A DNA stretch of 15,037 bases from a bacterium UBP11_UBA4055 (GTDB taxonomy: Bacteria > UBA4055), in NCBI GenBank assembly GCA_002382735.1, contig DFZN01000017.1, positions 1-15,037 of the forward strand, read 5' to 3'. Each line of letters begins with the position of its first letter. The first letter of the stretch is position 1. A program made the translations under genes and the position numbers. The notes beneath the pieces were generated by a model. It was not told where the DNA came from and searched no databases. It was given only the letters and a program-made list of their open reading frames with translations. Positions 1 through 7,147 of this stretch are shown piece after piece.

Positions 1-50
1 ACACAAAATTATTTACACGCCCTATTTTTCAACTGCCATTACGGCCACCT
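1..50. other. Short non-coding stretch after the addB-addA stop
   Basis: Fifty bases downstream of the large fusion gene. I see no GC-rich hairpin with a T-run and no start codon leading to an open frame; the only ATG (39-37, minus) stops after five codons. Any following gene starts beyond the window. Confidence 0.5.
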
Positions 51-3000
51 TTATATTATTTCTCTTAACTCAGCATTGTTCCTGCCGATGAAGAACAGGT
101 ATTTTTTGATCTTTTTGTCGGGATAGATTTTTCCCAGAGCGTCTGCGTAAATATCTATCTGTGTTTTATACTTGCCTATAAGCTCATCTGCAGGAAAACT
201 GTAAAGATAAGTCTTGTAATCGAGCACGATAACCTCATCACCGCAGAGTAGCACAAGATCGATATATCCCTGAATGTTCTTATCCGCCATCACGATATTC
301 TTTTCGCACAGGACTTGCCCGCACTCAGCGTACTTTCTGAAAAGCGTATCGGACTTGATGCTCTCTATCATTTTTCTGACTGCCGCAAGGCTGACGGAAG
401 AAGGCTCGCTTTCTTTCTTCTTGAACTCTTTGAGCTCTGTTTCAAGGTCGAAATCCGGCGCAAAGATATCTTTTATCTTTTTGCTCATGAACAGGTGAAC
501 GAAATTTCCCGTGTCGATAGCCGCAGTGTTATTCTTTTCGTGCGTGACTTCATCCTGTTCATGTGCTATTCCGGTAGCCGACCTCATTGAGCCTTCACTT
601 ATATGGCCGGTCAGGTCGTATTCAATTTCAGCTTCATAAGTACCATCTTCCTTACCTTGCCCACTGAAATATGCGCTAAGGTCAAATTCACCGATGTCCT
701 TCTGAACGAAATTGAAGCCTTTAACATTATCTTCGCTCTCTGTCCCGAACTGCCTTAGGTACTTCGCCCAGCCTTCTTTCTTCTCGGTGTCCCCGCTTCC
801 TGAATCTTCTTTTGTCTGTATGACGACTGTTAAGGAATTTTTGGATCTGGTCAAAGCCACATAAAGCAGGTTGGCTCTTTCAGTCTCATCGAAAGACTTG
901 TTCCTATATTTGATGTATTCATTAATGAAAAAGTTTTTTTTCTCCCCGCCGCCGGTTGTCGAATATCCCGCCATCGAAAAATCTGTATAGCAGCTTCCGT
1001 CACCGCACAGATTAAGGTAATTGAAAAGCGATGTGAAGTTCCCGTCGCCTTCATCAATGTTCGCCAGGATCAGATCGTCGAACTCCAGGCCTTTCGCGCT
1101 GTGGACGGTCATGATCGTTACCGAGCCGGGATCTTTCACCTCGACTCCCGACGAATTAGCCTTTATGTTCTTTTCAAGCACTGTCAAAAACCTTTCTCTG
1201 TCATTATCGGACTTATCGAGAAAAGATATAAGCGTCTCTTTTAGTATATCTATATTGGCCGACCTGGTCCTGTGATCGTTAAAAGAAGCAAGATAGTTTT
1301 TGTAAATTCTGTCGTTCCTTATGCTGAATATGATCGAAAGGAGAGGGTCATCTTTTTTTATGCCTGAAAGCATTTCTTCATAACCCGGTATGAATTCGAC
1401 ATCCTCAGGAGCGGCCGCGCCCATAACGGCCTTTAATATGAGCACGAACTCTTTGACCTCGTCGAGCTTGAAAAGATCTTTTTTGAGTATAAGAGTGTAA
1501 GGAATGTTCTTATTCCGTAACGCCTCTGTTATATAGCCGATGTGAGTATATTTCCTTATCAGAACAGCCCATGAACCGAATTCTTTGCCCGATTTCGAGT
1601 TCTCAAGTATCGTGTCCGCAACAAAAGCCGCCTCGCACATTTTACTTATCCGGTTCAGCACTCTGTCTTTAATTCCCTTGTTGTTCTCTTTTGCTTTCTT
1701 AGTGCTGATATTGACAAAATTAACGGAACCTGAATAAACATTCTTTTTCTTTACCGGTTTGAGAAGTTCGTCTTCTTTTTTTATTATGTCATAACCGTTC
1801 TGCGCGTTCTGCGCAAATACTTTGTTGCTGAATTCCACGATATCAGGCACGGATCTATAGTTTTCGGAAAAATAAAGTGTTTTGAACTTATCCGACATCC
1901 CGTATTTTTCAAATATCTGAACATCGCACTGCTGGAAGCGGTATATGGACTGCTTTTTATCACCGACGAGGAAGAACCTGTTCGTTTTCCCGGTCAGTGC
2001 GCCCAGTATTTTATCCTGCAGCCAGTTCGTGTCCTGGAACTCATCTACTAGGACATATCTGAACTCTGCCTGCAGTTTTGTCCTGAGTTCTTCGTCGTCA
2101 AGCATTTCGAGAAAGTGTGAATGAAGATCGCTCTGCTCTAAAAGTCCCTTTTCGCGCTTGAAGTCTCTGATATGACCGTCCAGCGATTTTACGATTGAGA
2201 AGACCGCCTTCTTAATAAGCCATTCTTTCCCGTTCAGGCTGTGATCTACCGAACTTTCTACCATTATCTTGTATTGCGGCATCAGTTCGATCTTCTTCTT
2301 AAGTTCATTAATGTGTTTGTACGCTGCTCCTCTTATGTCGTTCCCGAAATTATATTTACTGTCCGTTCTTACTTTTTCGCAAGCAATTTGCAGTTTAGCA
2401 GCCTTCTCTTCGCTTCCGCATGAATCTGCCGCCTCTTCGAGCATATCAAGAAGATCTTTTTTATTTTCGTAAAATTCTTTGAGGAACTTATCCTTTATTT
2501 CTTCCACCGTTTTAAGATATTCTTCCGGCGGCTTTATCCAGTCTTTTTCATCAAACCGTCTCCCACTCAGTTTTATTTCGTCGTAGAGCTTGAGTATATC
2601 GGGTATAAATCCGCCTTGCTGATCGCCTGAATATATCAAATGCTTAAATTCAAGCCAACCTTTAAATTCATCGTATTCACTGCCGTTCAGAACGGAATTT
2701 AATATATCGGCATACTGTGTGTCAAAATGACTTTTCAGGAACTTTACAGCCTCTTCGCCGACCGTGAAATCTTCCGAGAGGTCCATGGCTATGTCGTAGC
2801 TTTTAAGGTTTTCGGAAGAATAGCCGTATTCAGCTATGAATTTATTGCAGAACGAATGGAAAGTAGATATCAGATTCTTGTCGTAGAACTCCTCTTTGAT
2901 CTTTGACAGTTTTTCTTCCTGCTTTTCAGTTATTCTGTATGAATCAGGATCGGAGTTTTTGTAAACTGAGAAGAAATATCCGCTTTCGAGAATGTCGTTA

Positions 3001-6000
3001 AGCTTGGAGTATATTCTTTTCTGCATCTCCCCGGCCGCTTTCTTCGTAAATGTTATACATACGATGTTTTCAAGCCCTGAATCAGTATCGAGCAGCAGAC
3101 TAACATATTTTGACGATAGAACTTCCGTCTTTCCGGCGCCTGCACCTGCAGAAATAACTATATTTCCGTCGTGAGCAAGTGCGGTTTCTTTGTACCCGTC
3201 GAAGATTATGAATTTCTTCTTTCGGGCTTCTTTATCTTCTTTACTCTTTCCGATCTCATCGAGCACGAGTACCTGCTTTTCAGCTTCGGGATCTTTTTTA
3301 AAATCTTTTATGTCTTCAAATTTTACATCCTCGAATTCCGGACAGGACTGAGACAGAGCGCAGTATTCGCATTTTGAGCACGCTTCGGGCTTGTATCTGC
3401 AGGTTGTACCTAGTCTTTCTTTGAGTTTATTTAAAAATTCATCGTAAGTCTGTTCACTGACGGGTAAAATGCATGGACTGTTCGGAGAATAATAATAAGC
3501 TTCGACTTTCGTTTCTTTTCCTAAGTTGTCGAAGTAATCGCTTCCGAGTATCTTGCAGTTCTTATCCTGCGGTTTATCCTCTTCCCTTTCGGGCATAAAA
3601 TTCACGCCTGCCTCTCCCCTGATCCGCCTTGATACAGCCTCGCGGTACAAAAGTATCTGAACTTTCTGGTAATTTTTTATCTCTTCCTCGAATTTCTCGA
3701 ATTTTTTGTTCGATTTTATGTCGATTATCCTGACCGTGCCTGTATTATCTACGAAGATAAAGTCGATATAGCCTCTTTTTATGCTTATTTCAGGATCTTT
3801 CGAGATCTCGAGATCTGCGAACTTGATCTCCGTCTCGAAAGTGTGCGTGACCGAAGCCGGAGTAGGCCCCAGTTCTATCATCAGCCATGCGAGGAATCCT
3901 ATTATCTCGGATTTCTGCTTCTTTCTGGCATAATAGGAATACGGATCGTTCTCTTCCTGCTTTGACAGTTCTTCATCAATAACCGTTATAATTCCTGAGC
4001 TGTTTATTTTTCCCGCGAGCAGTTCGTAAGCCCCGGCGAACTTGTCGTACTCAACACCGAACAAAATGAATTCTGAGAACTCACCGAACCTGGTGCGGGC
4101 GATCTTTTCTTTTCCCTTTCCTCCGCTCAGTCCCGATACGGCTATTTCGAAATCCGTTTCATTCAATAGATTACTGCCCTTAAAATACATTAAGAACTTC
4201 TCGACTACGCTGTGGTAGAAATTTCCTTCAGTGAAAGGGAACTGCGACTCTATCGAGTCGTAATCAAGATTAAGATCGTGAGCGTGAGCCGCGGGGCAAG
4301 CCATGAAGCTTTCTATCTTTGAGGCGGAGACAAGCTTTTCTTTTATATTCCCGTCCTTCAGACTGATCGAAAACTCATCCTTCTTCGGCTTAGGCTTATT
4401 TTGCTTTATGTCCAGCCTGCCGAAATTTTCTTCCCCGAGCTTATCGGACATCGTAACACCGAATTTTGTCTCAGGCGGATTTTCTATTTTTTGCTTGGAT
4501 ATTATTTCGATCTCAAGAGCCTTTTTCGGATAAAGCCCTGTCACCCTGTCCAGCTTTGTGGAAGGAATAAATTCCTCTCCCCACTCAGGCACGAAGAAAG
4601 CTGTTCTTTCGATCCCGCCGGAAGTGATCATTCTCAGATTATCGTATAAGGCGGCTTCGGGATCAATTCCGTAAACACTCTTATAAAGCATGAAATAATT
4701 CTCTTTGCTTACGATCTTCAATGGGTTGGAGGCCTTAAGGAAGCTGTCCTCAGTCATGCCTGAGAAGATAAGATATTTTCCGGCCGGAACAGGCTCGTTT
4801 AACATTATTATACGCACGCCGTTAATATCCCTGTTCAGCTTTTGCGCGTTCGTTTTAGTGGCTATCAGGTACAAATATTCAAGGTAATCTGAAAATTTCC
4901 TTTCTGTATCCCCGAATATTCTCTTAACTGTTTCTTCGTATGTATAGATATCCGTTTCCAGGTCTTTTCCTGCAATTCTCAGAGCTACCTTCAGATCGCC
5001 AAGCTTTGCTTTTATGACCGTAAGAGCTTTATCGGCTCTCATCATTGTATCGCTGCCAATCGTAGCGTTTAAAAACTTTTTAATAAATTCCTTAACATCA
5101 GCTTTGGCTTTGAGCTTGTAATCGGAATTCTTCGTTCCAAACAGCTTCGCGATAAGAGTTTTTAAGTCCAGTTCAGTGAGATCGTCGAAAAGAAGCGGTT
5201 TTTCGGCTATGTAGAGATTAAAAAAATTCAGGATGCTCTGCGCGTCGCCTTCATAGCCGGCCATGAACAGCCTGAGAATGTCGGTATTTATATCATTACC
5301 CGAGAACTTGAATGACGAACTTGCTGGAACTTTTGCAGCGTAGAAATAATTGTTCATTATTCTGAAAGTCTCTTCGTCCGGGCACACAACGGTAAAATCG
5401 TTCAGGCTGTAACCTTCATTTCGTGTTAAAGTCTGAAGTATAAGATGCTTAATCCTTCTGGCTTCGTCCGGTTTAGACGACGACACGAAGAACTCCGCGC
5501 TTTCCGGGTCGAATTCAACACCGGTTTCGCCTTCGAAGATGTCCGCAAGAGCCGAGTATTTTCCTTCATGCTTAAAAATGAACGGCTTCGCTCCGAGACT
5601 TTTCAGAAACTCTTTTTCCACGAGGGAATATTCTCCCGCACCGGAATCCAGAGAATAAACGCTGTCACCCTGAACTGTGTTTTTAAGTGCTTTTTGAAAT
5701 ATCTGCCCTTTAAAATAATATCCCTGATCATTAATGAACTTTTTTACGGCTTCGAGAACTTCAGGCACCAGATTATTTTTCTCAAGATCGTCGAGGATCA
5801 ATCTGTCTTTTATTTCCGCTTCTCCAAGTCCGACAAGATTAAGAAGTTTTAAGAGGCTTTTTTTATAGTTCCTAAAATGCGGTTTCCTGAATTTTTCTGA
5901 CAGCCCTTCCGCGTCACATCTTTCCATGAGCACGAGGAAATCCTCCTCCCTGATCTCACCGCCGGTGCCTATCCCGGAAATTTCTCTCGCATGGTCATGA

Positions 6001-6185
6001 ACAGCTTTGATCTCAGGCAGGAAGGACACAGCTCTGTCATGTGCTTTAAGCCAATCCATCATTGAAAGTTTAATACCCTGCGCCTGGCCTATGTCTTTGA
6101 CGAGCAGAAGTGACTCAGCTATAACTTCAGGCTGTTTAAAGCTGCCGTCAGCGTTTAGGAATACTGGTGAAAAATCTATGTTCAT
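51..6185 (-). CDS. Fused AddB-AddA helicase-nuclease (2044 aa)
   Basis: Single-chain version of the AddAB enzyme, which in known family members unwinds and resects broken DNA ends for RecA-dependent repair. Residues 1 to about 950 resemble AddB: a degenerate helicase-like region without a P-loop, then a PD-(D/E)XK nuclease (D808, then D822-I-K824) framed by a probable 4Fe-4S site (C630; C939-x2-C942-x5-C948). A charged, Met-free linker (about 950-995) leads to the AddA half. This is a UvrD/RecB-type SF1 helicase with Walker A GAGKT (K1019), motif Ia TFTKKAA, Walker B DEFQD (D1381), motif III GDKKQSIYRFQ, motif V VHSAKGLEF (K1698) and motif VI ALTRS (R1780). It ends in a second nuclease domain (GYID, D1976; LDYKT, D1989 and K1991; then Q-x3-Y). 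The ATG follows AAGGAG at good spacing. The length equals a slightly short AddB plus AddA. Assignment is firm; the fusion is seen directly in one uninterrupted frame. Confidence 0.93.
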   Translation of the reverse strand: MNIDFSPVFLNADGSFKQPEVIAESLLLVKDIGQAQGIKLSMMDWLKAHDRAVSFLPEIKAVHDHAREISGIGTGGEIREEDFLVLMERCDAEGLSEKFRKPHFRNYKKSLLKLLNLVGLGEAEIKDRLILDDLEKNNLVPEVLEAVKKFINDQGYYFKGQIFQKALKNTVQGDSVYSLDSGAGEYSLVEKEFLKSLGAKPFIFKHEGKYSALADIFEGETGVEFDPESAEFFVSSSKPDEARRIKHLILQTLTRNEGYSLNDFTVVCPDEETFRIMNNYFYAAKVPASSSFKFSGNDINTDILRLFMAGYEGDAQSILNFFNLYIAEKPLLFDDLTELDLKTLIAKLFGTKNSDYKLKAKADVKEFIKKFLNATIGSDTMMRADKALTVIKAKLGDLKVALRIAGKDLETDIYTYEETVKRIFGDTERKFSDYLEYLYLIATKTNAQKLNRDINGVRIIMLNEPVPAGKYLIFSGMTEDSFLKASNPLKIVSKENYFMLYKSVYGIDPEAALYDNLRMITSGGIERTAFFVPEWGEEFIPSTKLDRVTGLYPKKALEIEIISKQKIENPPETKFGVTMSDKLGEENFGRLDIKQNKPKPKKDEFSISLKDGNIKEKLVSASKIESFMACPAAHAHDLNLDYDSIESQFPFTEGNFYHSVVEKFLMYFKGSNLLNETDFEIAVSGLSGGKGKEKIARTRFGEFSEFILFGVEYDKFAGAYELLAGKINSSGIITVIDEELSKQEENDPYSYYARKKQKSEIIGFLAWLMIELGPTPASVTHTFETEIKFADLEISKDPEISIKRGYIDFIFVDNTGTVRIIDIKSNKKFEKFEEEIKNYQKVQILLYREAVSRRIRGEAGVNFMPEREEDKPQDKNCKILGSDYFDNLGKETKVEAYYYSPNSPCILPVSEQTYDEFLNKLKERLGTTCRYKPEACSKCEYCALSQSCPEFEDVKFEDIKDFKKDPEAEKQVLVLDEIGKSKEDKEARKKKFIIFDGYKETALAHDGNIVISAGAGAGKTEVLSSKYVSLLLDTDSGLENIVCITFTKKAAGEMQKRIYSKLNDILESGYFFSVYKNSDPDSYRITEKQEEKLSKIKEEFYDKNLISTFHSFCNKFIAEYGYSSENLKSYDIAMDLSEDFTVGEEAVKFLKSHFDTQYADILNSVLNGSEYDEFKGWLEFKHLIYSGDQQGGFIPDILKLYDEIKLSGRRFDEKDWIKPPEEYLKTVEEIKDKFLKEFYENKKDLLDMLEEAADSCGSEEKAAKLQIACEKVRTDSKYNFGNDIRGAAYKHINELKKKIELMPQYKIMVESSVDHSLNGKEWLIKKAVFSIVKSLDGHIRDFKREKGLLEQSDLHSHFLEMLDDEELRTKLQAEFRYVLVDEFQDTNWLQDKILGALTGKTNRFFLVGDKKQSIYRFQQCDVQIFEKYGMSDKFKTLYFSENYRSVPDIVEFSNKVFAQNAQNGYDIIKKEDELLKPVKKKNVYSGSVNFVNISTKKAKENNKGIKDRVLNRISKMCEAAFVADTILENSKSGKEFGSWAVLIRKYTHIGYITEALRNKNIPYTLILKKDLFKLDEVKEFVLILKAVMGAAAPEDVEFIPGYEEMLSGIKKDDPLLSIIFSIRNDRIYKNYLASFNDHRTRSANIDILKETLISFLDKSDNDRERFLTVLEKNIKANSSGVEVKDPGSVTIMTVHSAKGLEFDDLILANIDEGDGNFTSLFNYLNLCGDGSCYTDFSMAGYSTTGGGEKKNFFINEYIKYRNKSFDETERANLLYVALTRSKNSLTVVIQTKEDSGSGDTEKKEGWAKYLRQFGTESEDNVKGFNFVQKDIGEFDLSAYFSGQGKEDGTYEAEIEYDLTGHISEGSMRSATGIAHEQDEVTHEKNNTAAIDTGNFVHLFMSKKIKDIFAPDFDLETELKEFKKKESEPSSVSLAAVRKMIESIKSDTLFRKYAECGQVLCEKNIVMADKNIQGYIDLVLLCGDEVIVLDYKTYLYSFPADELIGKYKTQIDIYADALGKIYPDKKIKKYLFFIGRNNAELREII

Positions 6186-6191
6186 TGCTTA

Positions 6192-6198
6192 CTCCTTT
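6192..6198 (-). promoter_or_regulatory. Ribosome binding site of the addB-addA fusion gene
   Basis: On the minus strand, AAAGGAG lies 6 nt upstream of the ATG at 6185. The six bases AAAGGA (6198 down to 6193) are complementary to TCCTTT at 6217-6212 in the same leader, so this site could be masked by RNA pairing. Confidence 0.8.
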
Positions 6199-6211
6199 TT
6201 TCAGGTAATAT

Positions 6212-6247
6212 AAAGGATCTCAACGCCGGATAACGGCGTAGTCCTTT
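6212..6247 (-). promoter_or_regulatory. Two-part stem-loop in the addB-addA leader
   Basis: Read on the minus strand, an inner perfect 6-bp GC-rich stem (ACGCCG at 6239-6234 with CGGCGT at 6228-6223, 5-nt loop) sits inside an outer 6-bp stem (AAAGGA at 6247-6242 with TCCTTT at 6217-6212), separated by a small internal loop. It is not followed by a U-run, so it does not look like a standard intrinsic terminator. It lies just upstream of the ribosome binding site of the large fusion gene. The pairing is seen directly; a regulatory role is inferred. Confidence 0.5.
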
Positions 6248-6262
6248 CCTTCAATGTATTTA

Positions 6263-6291
6263 AGTATAAATTATAAAGTTGGTTTAATCAA
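6263..6291 (-). promoter_or_regulatory. Candidate sigma-70-type promoter for the addB-addA fusion
   Basis: On the minus strand TTGATT (6291-6286) and TATACT (6268-6263) are separated by exactly 17 nt, giving a predicted start near 6256 and a leader of about 70 nt. An overlapping TATAAT (6275-6270) is also present but has no well-spaced -35. It sits just after the queD stop codon in the longest non-coding stretch of the window. AT-rich spacers produce such matches by chance, so confidence is moderate. Confidence 0.45.
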
Positions 6292-6295
6292 TCAA

Positions 6296-6664
6296 TTATT
6301 TAAAATATCTCATGCCGTTTTTCTCGGATTCCCAGACCTCTATCGCGTGGATCTTCAGGTTTGAGTTGTTGATCTTTTCGGACAGCTCTTCGAAGAGTAT
6401 CCTTGCTATGTTCTCCGCGGTGGGGTTGATGTTATGAAAGCTCGGCTGCTCGTTCAGATAAACATGATCGTATTTGTCTATCTCTGCCTTTGCGATCCTC
6501 TTAAATTCCTTGAAGTCTAAAGAGATGCCTATGCTGTTAAGTTCCTCCGCCCTCGCGAATACTTTTACCTTCCAGTTATGCCCGTGAAGATTCTTACATT
6601 CCCCGTCGTAGTCGATGAGTTTGTGCGCGGAAGAAAAATGGTGCTTTACGATTATTTCGTACAT
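6296..6664 (-). CDS. queD: 6-pyruvoyl-tetrahydropterin synthase / QueD family enzyme
   Basis: A 122-residue protein of the PTPS/QueD family. In bacteria, QueD (6-carboxytetrahydropterin synthase) converts dihydroneopterin triphosphate to 6-carboxy-tetrahydropterin, the second step toward 7-cyano-7-deazaguanine and queuosine in tRNA. The zinc ligands H14, H27 and H29 are visible, with H27 and H29 in the C-x3-HGH motif, as are the catalytic Cys (C23), the DH pair (D66-H67) and the C-terminal E109/E112 region. Length is normal for the family. The ATG has GAGGAG 5 nt upstream and begins 1 nt after the stop of the preceding gene, so it is cotranscribed with ftsZ and the unknown gene. No other queuosine or folate gene is in the window, so the exact substrate (QueD versus another PTPS activity) is inferred from family and size. 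Confidence 0.88.
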   Translation of the reverse strand: MYEIIVKHHFSSAHKLIDYDGECKNLHGHNWKVKVFARAEELNSIGISLDFKEFKRIAKAEIDKYDHVYLNEQPSFHNINPTAENIARILFEELSEKINNSNLKIHAIEVWESEKNGMRYFK

Positions 6665-6665
6665 T

Positions 6666-7145
6666 TCAGCTCCTCAGTTTCTTAAGAAGTGTATATATCT
6701 CCGACAGCCTCAGTTCGATCTCATTTATAACATCGTTCTTGTCGATTGCACCTGTTTTAAGGTCTTCCGTCACTTTGCCTTCGGTAGTCACATCATATTT
6801 TGCGTAAACCATCGAAAAAGTCACTTTTACATTCGTTTTACCTTTGCTCTGGATATCATAGACCTCGATATTCACTATCGGGGCGAAGGTCTCATCATCT
6901 TCAAGCAGAGTGATCATAAAGTTCTTGAGCGCGTTGTCCGAATAGGCTTTCCATCCCAAAAGCTCAAATCCGATCTCAGTGTCTGTCGAACTTTTACCGT
7001 CTTTATACTGCCTGTAATCTTCTGTCGGCACGGGTTTTTCGACGGATACATTCCTGATAGATACATCCATGTCATAGACTTTCTTACACTTCTCGATGAA
7101 ATGCACTATGAATTTTTTTATCAGCTCATGCTCGTTATAGTTCAT
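6666..7145 (-). CDS. Unrecognised 159-aa protein encoded directly after ftsZ
   Basis: I do not recognise this family. It is a soluble-looking, mixed alpha/beta protein with no signal peptide and no membrane segment. The N-terminal part looks helical. The middle (about residues 85-120) has alternating hydrophobic stretches suggesting paired beta strands, and the last about 30 residues are a Leu/Lys/Glu-rich helix with coiled-coil character. A longer reading from a TTG at 7151 is possible, but its spacing to AAGGA is only 1 nt. The ATG at 7145 has AAGGA at 6 nt, so I chose that start. It lies 2 nt after the ftsZ stop and 1 nt before queD, so it is surely cotranscribed. Its position suggests, but does not show, a link to division. 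Confidence 0.75.
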   Translation of the reverse strand: MNYNEHELIKKFIVHFIEKCKKVYDMDVSIRNVSVEKPVPTEDYRQYKDGKSSTDTEIGFELLGWKAYSDNALKNFMITLLEDDETFAPIVNIEVYDIQSKGKTNVKVTFSMVYAKYDVTTEGKVTEDLKTGAIDKNDVINEIELRLSEIYTLLKKLRS

Positions 7146-7147
7146 GA

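Noticed and set aside
5445..5852. Open frame of 135 codons on the plus strand opposite the AddB half
   Set aside because: Antisense to the long continuous minus-strand frame, with no motif or domain pattern; a chance frame in a 6-kb gene.
6184..6225. Possible 13-codon leader peptide starting at TTG (6225) and ending in TGA overlapping the fusion-gene ATG
   Set aside because: Start codon is weak and the nearest SD-like sequence is about 18 nt away; likely a chance frame.
6212..6247. Intrinsic terminator after queD
   Set aside because: The hairpin is GC-rich in its inner stem but is not followed by a T-run on the minus strand, and on the plus strand no gene precedes it.
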